NCBI GenBank assembly: GCA_041687095.1 | Contig: JAWLCQ010000047.1 | Location: 1-29,588, forward strand | DNA: 29,588 nucleotides | Origin: JAWLCQ01 sp041687095 | GTDB taxonomy: Bacteria > Planctomycetota > Phycisphaerae > SM23-33 | Direction of reading: 5' to 3' | Shown here: positions 17,183 to 25,413 of the stretch, in pieces | How positions within the stretch are numbered: the first letter of the stretch is position 1 | Layout: every line of letters begins with the position of its first letter | Translations under genes and position numbers: made by a program | Notes under the pieces: generated by a model | The model's input: the letters and a program-made list of their open reading frames with translations, nothing else | The model's database searches: none | Told to the model about the DNA's origin: nothing

Positions 17183-18811
17183 CTACCGCTTCAGCTCCTC
17201 GGGCGTCACCTTCAGGAGCGGATCGAGTTCCTTCGCCGTCCCCAGGAAGAACACCATCTTCCCGCCGTTGCCGTTCTGGTCCCCCCGTGACGGGCCCTCC
17301 AGATGCATGCAGGGGTTGGACAGGTTGCCCCCGATGCGGCAGGCGCCGGTGGCGACGTGGGCGACCCAGGCGGTCCCGTCGAAGCTCCGCACCACCCCGT
17401 GGTTGCAGTCTTTAGGGGCGGCGGCGGTCCACCCGAAGGGGTTCGTGCCCTGCACGGGCATGGTGGCGCTGGAGCGGAACTGCCCGTCGGCGATCACGCC
17501 CAGCGTGAGCCGCTCCTGCGATGAGAAGAACGGGCTGATCGTGCGGAAGCACAACCCCGCAAGGTTCGCCCGCGGATCGATGCGGCGGGTGTCGAAGCGG
17601 TAGTACACCGTGTGCCCCTCGACCCAGGCGGTGAATTCGACGCGGGAGTCGCCCTGCTCGCGGACGTAGCTCGCCCGCTGCCCGTCGGGGCTGACCCGCC
17701 AGTTCACGAGGGCCTCGGGGTTGCGAGGCCAGTCGTTGGCCCCGGCGAACGGTTCCCAGCGGCCCTCAGGGACGTCAAGCGTCCACACGCTGCCCGGGAA
17801 CCACGGGACGGTGATCCGCAGGATGCACGCCTCCATCCCCTCGATGCGGACGGGCTCCTGGAGGTAGGCGTCGCGGCGGATCGCCAGCGGGCTCGGGGGC
17901 CTCACCGGCGGGGGCGAGTAGCGGTCGTCGGTCACCAGGCCCTTGGGCGGAACGTCGGACGCGCAGCGGAAGCCCGTGACGTAGTTCCGCATCTGCGGGT
18001 GCCACCCGAAGCGGTTCGTCACGAACCGCGAATACGCCGTCGTGTGCAGGAGGCTCGACCCGGCGAGCACGTGCGACTTCCCATCGGCCGTCACCACGTA
18101 CTGGCCCACGAGCCCCTCCATGTCCATCGCGCCATACGGGCTCGCTCCGCGCGGGAACGAGCCGACGGGGAACATGGTGTCGAAGGGCGTGTTGCCCTCG
18201 CCTCTCCAGCAGGCGGCGGGGTCGGGGGCGTTGCCCCATGGCATCAGCCGCCCGTCCGTGCCGCGGGCGGCCTTCTCCCACTCGATCTCCGTCGGGAGGC
18301 GCTTGCCCGCCCACCGGGCGTACGCCTCGGCGTCGATGGAGTTGACCCCGATCATCGGCAGCCACGCCTGCGCGGGGTCGTCGGGCGGCCAGGACCGGGT
18401 CAACTCCCGCCATCCGATCACCCAGCCGTTGTGCTCGATCTCGTGCCCCGTCTCCTTCAGGAACCGCGCGAACTGCCCGCGCGTGACGGGGTACTTGTCG
18501 ATCCAGAACTCGCCCGTGGACTCCGTCCGTTGTGGGGCGTGGAACTTCAACTGCTCCACGTGCACTCCCGCACCGGCTGCGGCGGCGAGGCGCTGCTCCT
18601 CACGGAGCCCGTAGACGAACTCGCCCCGCCCAACGCGAACCATGGTGCGGTCCAGGGTCTCGGGGTCGTACCCGAAATCCGTCGGCCGCTCCGCCGCCCC
18701 CCCCGTCCCGCACCCGCAACTGCACCCGCACGCAAAGAGAGCCAGGAAGGCCACCGCCGCCGCCATCCCCCCCGCCGGACCCCATACCGCCGCTTCGCAC
18801 AACGTCATCAT
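17183..18811 (-). CDS. SUMF1/FGE-sulfatase-domain lipoprotein-like protein
   Basis: A 542-residue protein. The hydrophobic leader (AAVAFLALFACGC) ends at a possible lipobox, Cys28, in a run of alternating cysteines (28, 30, 32, 34). Residues ~55-265 form a SUMF1/FGE-sulfatase C-lectin-like domain: MVRVGRGEFVYG, FWIDKYPVTRGQFARFL, VNSIDAEAYARWAGKRLPTEIEWEKAARG, PYGAMDMEGLVGQYV and GFRCASD. The cysteine pair that makes true formylglycine-generating enzymes catalytic is absent; the usual RGGSW site reads LAGSSLLHTTAY. So it is probably a non-catalytic binding domain. The remaining ~270 residues are unrecognised. The ATG at 18811 is chosen because AGGAAAGG lies 7 nt upstream; the in-frame GTG at 18817 would leave no spacing. 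The function and partner are unknown. Confidence 0.8.
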   Translation of the reverse strand: MMTLCEAAVWGPAGGMAAAVAFLALFACGCSCGCGTGGAAERPTDFGYDPETLDRTMVRVGRGEFVYGLREEQRLAAAAGAGVHVEQLKFHAPQRTESTGEFWIDKYPVTRGQFARFLKETGHEIEHNGWVIGWRELTRSWPPDDPAQAWLPMIGVNSIDAEAYARWAGKRLPTEIEWEKAARGTDGRLMPWGNAPDPAACWRGEGNTPFDTMFPVGSFPRGASPYGAMDMEGLVGQYVVTADGKSHVLAGSSLLHTTAYSRFVTNRFGWHPQMRNYVTGFRCASDVPPKGLVTDDRYSPPPVRPPSPLAIRRDAYLQEPVRIEGMEACILRITVPWFPGSVWTLDVPEGRWEPFAGANDWPRNPEALVNWRVSPDGQRASYVREQGDSRVEFTAWVEGHTVYYRFDTRRIDPRANLAGLCFRTISPFFSSQERLTLGVIADGQFRSSATMPVQGTNPFGWTAAAPKDCNHGVVRSFDGTAWVAHVATGACRIGGNLSNPCMHLEGPSRGDQNGNGGKMVFFLGTAKELDPLLKVTPEELKR

Positions 18812-18938
18812 GGGCACGCCTTTCCTCGGGCTTCAGACGGGTATCGCCGGGCGGGGATGCGGAACATCCACACGCCCACCCAGGCCGGGGCGCATTGTCC
18901 ACTGCCGGAATCCCGTGTGCAACCCGGCGGCTTGCGTG

Positions 18939-19445
18939 CTACTCCATCCCCAGCACGCGGGCGAGCCGGGCGGGGTCGATGCGGTAGCGCGAGCCGTGCC
19001 CCTGGTAGAAGTCGTGCTCGCGGATGAGGTGGACGGACAGCGGGGTGAACGTGAGGGTTTCGCCCGTGTCGGTGCGGCGGAGTTCGACCTCGCCCTTGGG
19101 GAAGATCCCGTCGGCGAAGGGCGAGGGGATGCGGCCCATGCCCTCGGTGAACTTCGCCTCGAGGTTCTCCCCGACGTCGCGCGTGGCCCCGGGGGCGGGG
19201 TCCGTCGCTTCGAGGATCTCCTGCAGGCGGTCGGCGAGCTGTTGGCTGGTGAGGCCCAGGCGGTCCACCTCGGCGCGGTCGGAGGCGATGATCTCGTTGA
19301 CGGGCCGGTGGTCGTGCCCGAGGAACCCGTCGCGGCACAGCACGCCGGGGGCCATGCGGTTCCGCAGCCGCTGCTCCTCGGGGTCCTGGCGGGTGCCGTA
19401 GGTCTTGGGCACGTGGTAGTCGGGCGGGTCAGTTGAATTTGTCAT
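18939..19445 (-). CDS. Unrecognised protein coupled to the nqr operon
   Basis: A 168-residue hydrophilic protein with no signal peptide or membrane helix, not recognised. It has several ordered phrases, LGLTSQQLADRLQEILEATDP, FPKGEVELRRTDTGETLTFTPLSVHLIREHDFY and SRYRIDPARLARVLGME, suggesting a folded alpha/beta protein rather than a chance frame. The ATG at 19445 lies inside nqrF and overlaps its end by 17 nt, so it is last in the nqrB-C-D-E-F series and probably translationally coupled. Codon use matches the neighbours (G/C-rich third positions). A role in assembling or regulating the Nqr complex is only inferred from position. Confidence 0.75.
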   Translation of the reverse strand: MTNSTDPPDYHVPKTYGTRQDPEEQRLRNRMAPGVLCRDGFLGHDHRPVNEIIASDRAEVDRLGLTSQQLADRLQEILEATDPAPGATRDVGENLEAKFTEGMGRIPSPFADGIFPKGEVELRRTDTGETLTFTPLSVHLIREHDFYQGHGSRYRIDPARLARVLGME

Positions 19446-20541
19446 AGTAGATCCGATCCTCCGGAATGCCCTTGGCGCGCAGGACCTTGATCGACGCGTC
19501 GATCATGCCCGAACTGCCGCACAGGTACGCCTCCTTGTCCGACCCGTCCTGGATGTGACGGTCCACCACCTCGGTGATGAGGCCCTTCTCGCCCTCCCAG
19601 TCGGGCAGGTCCTTCCCGGACAGGGCCGGGACGAACCGGAACCAGGGCAGCTCCTCGGAGAGGCGGGCGAGTTCCTCGACGTAGAACAGGTCGCGGGGGG
19701 TGACGGCCCCGAAGAAGTAGGTGCAGTCGCGCTCGATGCCCTGCTCCTGCATGTGCCGGATCATCGACCAGAACGGGGCCATCCCGCTTCCGCCCGCGAT
19801 CCAGATCATCTTCTTCGACGCATCGTCGCTGAGGCGGAACTCCCCGTAGGGCCCGTTGAGGCGGATCGGGTCGCCCTCCCGGAGGCGGTCGAAAACCCAC
19901 GTCGTGCAGATGCCGTTGGGCACGCGGCGGACGACGAGTTCGATGCGGTCCCGCATCGACGGGGACGACGAGATCGAGTACGCGCGGTAGACGGGCTCGG
20001 GGTTGTCCCCATACGCCGGGGCCTCGATCTGAATGTACTGCCCGGGCCTGAACTCGATGATCTCGGGGTCCACCAGGCGGATGGTGAGTTCCTTGATGTC
20101 GTGGGTGAGGTCGCGGACGCGTTCGAGCGTGCCGATGAACTCGCGGATGGAGAACAGCTCCTCGGGGATGGCGAGGCGCATGTCGTTGCGGACCTTGATC
20201 TGGCAGGAGATGCGGACGTTGTCGCGGACCTCCTCGGGGCTCAGCAGCGGAAGCTCGGTGGGGACGATCGGCCCCCCACCGTCGAGGACCTTCACCTTGC
20301 AGTACGCGCACGTCCCCCGCCCCCCGCACGCCGACGGAATGAAGATGCCCTCGCTCTTCAGCGTCGACAGCAGCGTCTGCCCACCCTTGACGTCCAGTCG
20401 CTTCGCCCCGTCGTTGATGTCGACCGCGCACTGGCCGTAGCTGATCAGCACCCGCTCGGCGACGAGGAGCAGCGCAGCGAGACCGACGGTCACCCCCGTC
20501 GCCGCCGCGGCGGACAAGAGAATGGATACTAAGGCGTCCAT
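19429..20541 (-). CDS. nqrF: Na+-translocating NADH:quinone reductase subunit F
   Basis: A 370-residue electron-input subunit that oxidises NADH and passes electrons through FAD and [2Fe-2S] to the membrane subunits. One N-terminal helix (about 5-28) anchors it. The ferredoxin domain has cluster ligands Cys72, Cys78, Cys81 (ACGGRGTCAYCK) and Cys113 (ISCQIK). The FAD site is YRAYS (185-189), and the NADH-binding region has GGSGMAPF (250-257), with a C-terminal LCGSSGMIDASIKVL. This fused ferredoxin/flavodoxin-reductase architecture separates Nqr from Rnf, which lacks it. The ATG at 20541 has GAGG 6 nt upstream and follows the nqrE stop by 10 nt. It is somewhat shorter than proteobacterial NqrF (about 400 residues). 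Confidence 0.95.
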   Translation of the reverse strand: MDALVSILLSAAAATGVTVGLAALLLVAERVLISYGQCAVDINDGAKRLDVKGGQTLLSTLKSEGIFIPSACGGRGTCAYCKVKVLDGGGPIVPTELPLLSPEEVRDNVRISCQIKVRNDMRLAIPEELFSIREFIGTLERVRDLTHDIKELTIRLVDPEIIEFRPGQYIQIEAPAYGDNPEPVYRAYSISSSPSMRDRIELVVRRVPNGICTTWVFDRLREGDPIRLNGPYGEFRLSDDASKKMIWIAGGSGMAPFWSMIRHMQEQGIERDCTYFFGAVTPRDLFYVEELARLSEELPWFRFVPALSGKDLPDWEGEKGLITEVVDRHIQDGSDKEAYLCGSSGMIDASIKVLRAKGIPEDRIYYDKFN

Positions 20542-20551
20542 ATCAACCTCA

Positions 20552-21211
20552 TCAGATCTTGATCATCCCCTGGAACACCACGAACGCCATCGCCATGATC
20601 CCGGTGATGATGAGCGTGATCCCCGGACCCTCCAGGGCGGGCGGGATGTTCGCCTTCTTGAGCCGCTGGCGAATCCCCGACAGCAGCATGATCGCGATGA
20701 ACCACCCCAGGCCCGTCCCGAACCCGAACATCAGCACGTCCAGCGTATCGAAGCCCTTGCTCGTGACGTTGATGACCATGAACAGCGAGGCCCCCAGGAT
20801 GGCGCAGTTCACCGTGATCAGCGGCAGGAAGATGCCCAGTGAGAAGTATAGCCCCAGGCTGACGCGCTCGATGAGCATCTCCATGAACTGCACGAATCCG
20901 GCGATGACGACGATGAACAGGATGAGCTTGAGGCTCTCCGCGGGGACGCCGTAGGGCTCCAGGGGCACCAGCAGGTAGCGGTACACCCAGAAGTTCAGCA
21001 CGGTGGTGCAGGTGACGACGAAGACGACGGCCAGGCCCATCCCGAAGGCGCTCTTGAGCTGCTTGCTCACCGACAGGAACGGGCACATGCCCAGGAACCG
21101 CGTCAGCAGAATGTTGTCCGTCAGGGCGGCGGAGATGAGGATGATCATCAGCCCCGCCGACGGGGCGGCGGAGATGGGCTCCTGGGCGAGGATGGACAGG
21201 GCGGGGGTCAC
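20552..21211 (-). CDS. nqrE: Na+-translocating NADH:quinone reductase subunit E
   Basis: A 219-residue, six-helix membrane subunit of the Nqr complex, paralogous to NqrD. Cys43 (FLGMCPF) and Cys136 (VNCAILGAS) match the conserved cysteines that, with two in NqrD, hold an intramembrane iron-sulfur centre. The start is GTG at 21211, overlapping the nqrD stop by 4 nt (GTGA) with GAGGAG 8 nt upstream. A downstream ATG (MIILISAALTDN) would give 198 residues, the usual NqrE length, but has no Shine-Dalgarno. The extra 21 residues are therefore likely real. Confidence 0.95.
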   Translation of the reverse strand: MTPALSILAQEPISAAPSAGLMIILISAALTDNILLTRFLGMCPFLSVSKQLKSAFGMGLAVVFVVTCTTVLNFWVYRYLLVPLEPYGVPAESLKLILFIVVIAGFVQFMEMLIERVSLGLYFSLGIFLPLITVNCAILGASLFMVINVTSKGFDTLDVLMFGFGTGLGWFIAIMLLSGIRQRLKKANIPPALEGPGITLIITGIMAMAFVVFQGMIKI

Positions 21212-21888
21212 TTGGGGGCCTCCTCGGCGGTGTGCTCGCGGCGCATGGAGTAGGCGCGGGCGGCCCAGACGACGATGGCCAGGACGAAGAACGCCCCGGG
21301 GGGCATGACCATCAGCGTCCAGTTCCGCCACCAGGTGTCGTACACCCCGGGCTCCCAGCCGCGAAGGAGCTGGATCTCCCATCCCGTCCCCTTCAGCAGC
21401 GTCCCGAACCCCAGGATCTCGCGGATGACCGAGATGACGAGCAGGATCAGGGCGTAGCCCACGCCCGCCCCGAACCCGTCGAGGGTCGCGGGGATCAGCT
21501 TGTTGCGGTTGGCGAACGCCTCGAGGCGCCCCAGGACGATGCAGTTGGTGATGATGAGCCCGACGTAGGCGGCGATGTTCTTGTGGACCTCGAAGAAGTA
21601 CGCGCGGAAGACGACGTCGACGACGATGACGAAGACGGCGACGATGAGGATCTCGACCATGATCCGCACACGGGCGGGGATCCAGTTGCGCAGCAGCGAG
21701 ACGGTGAGCCCGGACATCGTGGTCGTCCAGATGAGCCCCGCGCACATGAGCAGGGTGTTGTACACGAGATTCGTCACCGCCAACGCCGAACAGATCCCCA
21801 GGACCTGGCGGAAGATGGGGTTCTCCTCCCAGATCTGGATCCACATGGCCTTGACGGCGGTGATCTTCTGGCCGGGGGGTTCAGGCAT
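21208..21888 (-). CDS. nqrD: Na+-translocating NADH:quinone reductase subunit D
   Basis: A 226-residue, six-helix membrane subunit (NqrDE/RnfAE family). Conserved Cys33 (LGICSALAVT) and Cys116 (IITNCIVLGR) match the intramembrane iron-sulfur ligands. Its phrases NPIFRQVLGIC and GRLEAFANRNKLIPATLDGFGAGVGYALIL are typical of NqrD. The ATG at 21888 has GGAGGG 9 nt upstream, overlapping the last codons of nqrC, and the gap to nqrC is 6 nt. The stop overlaps nqrE. It forms half of the pseudo-symmetric core of the sodium pump. Confidence 0.95.
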   Translation of the reverse strand: MPEPPGQKITAVKAMWIQIWEENPIFRQVLGICSALAVTNLVYNTLLMCAGLIWTTTMSGLTVSLLRNWIPARVRIMVEILIVAVFVIVVDVVFRAYFFEVHKNIAAYVGLIITNCIVLGRLEAFANRNKLIPATLDGFGAGVGYALILLVISVIREILGFGTLLKGTGWEIQLLRGWEPGVYDTWWRNWTLMVMPPGAFFVLAIVVWAARAYSMRREHTAEEAPK

Positions 21889-21894
21889 TCGGTC

Positions 21895-22611
21895 TCACCC
21901 TCCAAGCCCCGCGGCCGCCGCGGCGCGGCGGAACTGGGGGATGCGTTCGTTGAGGAAAATGTTCACCGCCGCGCTCGTGCCCGTCGCCCCGGTGATGGCG
22001 TCGACGTAGCGCCCGGCCTTGGGGCTGTCGGGCCCCGCGGGCGGCTCGCCGCCGATGTAGATGAACTGGTACCCCGCGGGCGGAGGGCTCACGTCCAGCC
22101 CGTCGAACCGCTCCCGCCACGACTCCTCCATGATCCGCCCCCCGAGCCCCGGAGTCTCCGAGTGCTCCAGAAACGCGATCCCGATCACGCGGTCCAGGTC
22201 CGGAGTCAGCGCGAAGTATCCGCTGATCTGCGCCCAGAACCCCACGCCCCACACTGGAAACGCGTACCCGATCACCGCCCCGCCATCCCGCGTCGCCACG
22301 TACGTCCGCCGCACGGCCGGGCCCTCGACGCCACGGACGTTGAAGGCGGTTCCGCTCTCGGGATCCACGAGCGGAACGTCGAGGGGCTTGATGTGTTTGG
22401 CGTACAGATCGGCGATGCGGGCGTCGGTCAGCGGTTGGCCCTCGGAGAGCCCGAAGACCTCCACCAGCGCCCGCTGCTCGAAGAGCTTCTCGTTGCGGTT
22501 CACGACCTCGCGCGTGGAGGCGTGGAAGGCCATGATCCCCCCCGTGAACACCGCCGCCACCACGGCCGAGAACACCAGCACGTACACGGGATGGTCCACG
22601 TTGACCTTCAT
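21895..22611 (-). CDS. nqrC: Na+-translocating NADH:quinone reductase subunit C
   Basis: A 238-residue subunit with one N-terminal helix (about 9-30) and a periplasmic FMN domain. The flavinylation motif is DAITGAT (204-210), fitting the ApbE-type Dxx(S/T)GAT signal, so Thr210 should carry covalent FMN. Also seen are WGVGFWAQISGYFAL and the conserved HSETPGLGG (150-158). The ATG at 22611 overlaps the nqrB stop by 4 nt (ATGA). No apbE flavin transferase gene lies in the window, so it must be elsewhere. Confidence 0.95.
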   Translation of the reverse strand: MKVNVDHPVYVLVFSAVVAAVFTGGIMAFHASTREVVNRNEKLFEQRALVEVFGLSEGQPLTDARIADLYAKHIKPLDVPLVDPESGTAFNVRGVEGPAVRRTYVATRDGGAVIGYAFPVWGVGFWAQISGYFALTPDLDRVIGIAFLEHSETPGLGGRIMEESWRERFDGLDVSPPPAGYQFIYIGGEPPAGPDSPKAGRYVDAITGATGTSAAVNIFLNERIPQFRRAAAAAGLGG

Positions 22612-24020
22612 TCGCCGGTCCCCTTCCCGCCTGCCTCGGCGACTGCGGGGGCGGGCTTGCCGCCCGCCCGCGCCTTCTTCCAGTCCGCCCACGCCTCGGC
22701 CCCCAGGTCCAGCAGCGGACCGATCATGTTGCCCAGCAGCAGGGAGAACGTCGCCGCCGCCACGAAGATCCCCCGCCATCGGAGGAACACCATGAGGAAT
22801 CCGATGAGCACGGCGTACGCCCACTGGGCGGGGGCCTTCTTCGGGGCGCTGACGGGGTCGGTCACCATGTAGACCCCGACGTACATCGTCGTTCCCGCCA
22901 GGAGTTGCCACGCCACCGGAGGCACCTCCCCCACTCCCCCAAAGCCCAGCAGGTTGCGGAAGAGGGTGTTGGCCAGGATGGCCCCCAGGAAGAAGCCCAG
23001 CATGAGGCGGTGGTTGGCGGTCTTCGTCCACAGCAGGTAGACCCCCGCCAGCAGAATCAGCACCGCCGCCCCCTCGCCGATGCTGCCCCCGGCGAGGATG
23101 TTCTGGGCGGCCTCCGCCCCGGGGGTGGCGGGCGGACGCTCCCAGAGGCCTCCGATGGTGCCCAGGAACATGTCCCAGAGATCCGCGCCCGCGCCGTCGT
23201 TCCGCACCGCGTCGAATCCGAACTCCTGACTCACCCACATGGGGGTGGCCTGGGAGACGGCGTCGGCGACGGTGCGGCCGGGAACGGCGGCGTATTCCGG
23301 CAGGCGGTCCAACGTGGGGAACGACCACTGGGCGAACCCGCCCGGGAAGCCCTTGAAGACGGGGACGAACCCGCGGGTGAGGTCGACAGGGAAGCAGATG
23401 TACAGGAACGCCCGGCCGGTGATGGCGGGGTTGGCGAAGTTCCGCCCGAAGCCCCCGAACACCTCCTTGGCGAAGAGGATGGCGACGACGGCCCCGACCC
23501 CGCCGATCCACAACGGGGTGGTCGGGGGCAGCGACAGGGCGAGGAGGCTGCAACTGACGAAGCAGGCCATGGACACGGGCTTGTTCTGGCGGCGCTCCAT
23601 GATGTACTCGGTGGCGAACCCGACGATCTGCGTCACCAGCAGCAGCGCCAGCACCCGCCAGCCGTAGAAGTAGATCCCGGCGACGAGGACGGGGGCGAGG
23701 GCGTAGAGCACGCGCTGCATGTTGGGCTGCTTCATGAGCAGCTTGTGGGGCTTTCTCTTCGCAGGCTGCCCGGGCCTGTGGGGCGCGCCCGGTTTGCCCG
23801 CGTGGGCGGGCTTGGGGCGGTCGGGCTTGTCGGCGGCGGGGCGGTGGGTGAGGGCCTCGGCGCCTTCCGCCGCGTCGCCCTTGGGGGGCTCGGAGGGCGC
23901 CCGCTGGGCGCGCGGGGGTTCCCCGCGGGCCTCGCTGCCCTGCGTGTCTGGATTCCGGCCGGTCTGGTCCCGGCCCTCCTCGCCCGACCCGTTCTGCGCC
24001 TTCGCGTCGTCGTCCGCCAT
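22608..24020 (-). CDS. nqrB: Na+-translocating NADH:quinone reductase subunit B
   Basis: A 470-residue, roughly ten-helix membrane subunit that carries FMN and riboflavin and forms the sodium channel. The membrane domain starts near residue 95; typical phrases are PNMQRVLYALAPVLVAGIYFYGWR, GGFGRNFANPAITGRAFLY and MYVGVYMVTDPVSAPKK. The flavin-attachment site reads DAVSQAT (253-259): Asp, Ser, Ala and Thr259 are kept, but the usual glycine is glutamine. Residues 1-90 are an unusual hydrophilic Pro/Ala/Lys/Gly-rich tail with no helix. MADDDAK (ATG at 24020) is taken as the start, with AAAGG and AGGA just upstream; an in-frame ATG at 24089 would only lengthen the tail. It is first in the operon; nqrA is not upstream. 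Confidence 0.93.
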   Translation of the reverse strand: MADDDAKAQNGSGEEGRDQTGRNPDTQGSEARGEPPRAQRAPSEPPKGDAAEGAEALTHRPAADKPDRPKPAHAGKPGAPHRPGQPAKRKPHKLLMKQPNMQRVLYALAPVLVAGIYFYGWRVLALLLVTQIVGFATEYIMERRQNKPVSMACFVSCSLLALSLPPTTPLWIGGVGAVVAILFAKEVFGGFGRNFANPAITGRAFLYICFPVDLTRGFVPVFKGFPGGFAQWSFPTLDRLPEYAAVPGRTVADAVSQATPMWVSQEFGFDAVRNDGAGADLWDMFLGTIGGLWERPPATPGAEAAQNILAGGSIGEGAAVLILLAGVYLLWTKTANHRLMLGFFLGAILANTLFRNLLGFGGVGEVPPVAWQLLAGTTMYVGVYMVTDPVSAPKKAPAQWAYAVLIGFLMVFLRWRGIFVAAATFSLLLGNMIGPLLDLGAEAWADWKKARAGGKPAPAVAEAGGKGTGE

Positions 24021-24081
24021 GTCCTGCCTTTGCGTTCCTTCCCCCCGATCCGTCTCCGAAGCATACCGAAGCAGACGCTTC

Positions 24082-24111
24082 GACAGCAATCATATGCGCA
24101 TAAGTGCTGTC
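24082..24111. promoter_or_regulatory. Dyad operator-like site upstream of nqr operon
   Basis: Perfect inverted arms GACAGCA (24082-24088) and TGCTGTC (24105-24111) with a 16-nt spacer that contains the palindrome ATGCGCAT. A minus-strand TTGACA (24113-24108) overlaps the outer arm, and TATGAT lies at 24094-24089. The TTGACA/TATGAT spacing of 13 is too short; TTGGGA (24119-24114) with TATGAT has a 19-nt spacer. This is probably the nqr promoter area with a dimeric regulator site; the regulator is unknown. Confidence 0.4.
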
Positions 24112-24148
24112 AATCCCAACGAATCCATCGGCGTCGATGGGCGGGGAA

Positions 24149-25177
24149 TCAGCGCATCGCCCCCGGGTTCACCACGTGCCTCGCTTCGCCCGCCAGGAAC
24201 GCGTGAATGTTCTCCACGGTCGTGTCCACGATCCGCATGACGGCCTCCTCGCTGTTGAAGGCGATGTGCGGCGTGATGATCACGTTGGGGAACCGCAGCA
24301 GCGCGTGGTTCTGCACGACCTTGCGGAGCGTTTCGACGTCGTAGGAGCTGGAGAGCAGTTCGGCCTCCTCGCCGATGGTGGTCTCGGCCTCCAGGACGTC
24401 CAGGCCCGCCCCCCCGAGGCGGCCCGACCCGAGGGCGTCCAGCAGGGCCTGCGGGTCGACGATGCCCCCGCGGGCGGTGTTGATGAGGATCGCCCCGCGC
24501 TTCATCTTCGCCAGGGCGTTCGCGTCGATCATGTGGTGCGTGTGGGGGTTGTGCGGCACGTGGATGCTCAGGACGTCCGCGTCGCGGAGGAGGGTGTCGA
24601 AGTCGACGTACTGGAACCCGATCTCCTTCGCCGCCGCCTCGTCCGGCCGCAGGTCGTACGCGATCCGCCGCATGCCGAACCCGCCCGCGATCCGCAGGGC
24701 GTGGCGGGCGATGCTGCCCGTGCCCAGCGAACCAAAGGTCCGCCCGCCGAGGTCGATGCCCCGCAGGCCCTCAATGCTGAAGTCGCCGCGGACCGTCCGC
24801 TCGTAGCTGCGGTGGATCTTTCGTGTCAGCGCCAGCAGCAGGGCGAACGCGTGCTCCGCCACCGTCTGCTCGCCGTAGTGCGGGACGTTGCACACGAGGA
24901 TCCCGCGCTCGGTGCAGGCGTCGACGTCGATGTGGTCGTACCCGGTGCTCCGCGTGGCGATGCACTGCAGGTCGGGCAGGCGGCCGAGCTGCTCGCGCGT
25001 GATCCGCGAGTGCACGAACGGGCTCAGAACGGTGACGCCCTCGGGCAGGTCGTTGTCGGGGACGTCGTTGATGGTGGTTGATCGCGTGAAGAACTCGCAG
25101 GCCCCCGGGCAGCGCTGCTTCAGCGCCCCGTGCTCCCACGGCTCGGCTTCGACGAAGAGGATTCGTGTTGCGGCCAT
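24149..25177 (-). CDS. D-isomer-specific 2-hydroxyacid dehydrogenase
   Basis: A 342-residue NAD-dependent dehydrogenase reducing a 2-keto acid to the D-hydroxy acid, closest in style to D-lactate dehydrogenase. Motifs: TRSTGYDHIDVDAC near residue 80, NVPHYGEQTVAEHAFALLLAL, the Rossmann GTGSIARHALRIA (sixth position Ala instead of the common Gly), catalytic Arg in NTARGGIVD, the GLDVLEAE glutamate and catalytic His in ITPHIAFNS. All three catalytic residues are present. The ATG at 25177 follows AAGGGAG by 8 nt. It lies immediately upstream of nqrB on the same strand (128-bp gap); a link to respiratory lactate metabolism is possible but unproven. The substrate cannot be read from sequence. Confidence 0.9.
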   Translation of the reverse strand: MAATRILFVEAEPWEHGALKQRCPGACEFFTRSTTINDVPDNDLPEGVTVLSPFVHSRITREQLGRLPDLQCIATRSTGYDHIDVDACTERGILVCNVPHYGEQTVAEHAFALLLALTRKIHRSYERTVRGDFSIEGLRGIDLGGRTFGSLGTGSIARHALRIAGGFGMRRIAYDLRPDEAAAKEIGFQYVDFDTLLRDADVLSIHVPHNPHTHHMIDANALAKMKRGAILINTARGGIVDPQALLDALGSGRLGGAGLDVLEAETTIGEEAELLSSSYDVETLRKVVQNHALLRFPNVIITPHIAFNSEEAVMRIVDTTVENIHAFLAGEARHVVNPGAMR

Positions 25178-25258
25178 CGGTCAGCTCCCTTCAGGCCATC
25201 GTACCCGCGGCGTTCGGCGATTTCAGGGTTTGGACTTCGGATTTCACTAACCGTTCAC

Positions 25259-25307
25259 GGGGTGCCACCCTCAAGCGGCGTTGTTTGCCGCTTGGGGGTG
25301 CCACGGT
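25259..25307. repeat. GTGCCAC-family hairpin repeat
   Basis: Contains GGTGCCACCCTCAAGCGGCG, a TTGTT loop and the returning arm GCCGCTTGGGGGTGCCAC. It is the same unit as the inner arms of the 11921-12112 element, preceded by CCGTTCACGG in both places. Confidence 0.8.
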
Positions 25308-25413
25308 CCGGGGGGCAGCACGCACAAGGTTCCGTCCCGGCAACGGTTACGGCTTTCGGATTCGACGGACGCCCCGCCCAATGCCCCGCGGCTCCGTTCG
25401 TTGAGAACGAGCC

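Noticed and set aside
19429..24020. Rnf complex instead of Nqr
   Set aside because: The fused ferredoxin-FAD-NADH subunit is NqrF-specific, and no RnfB or RnfC is present.
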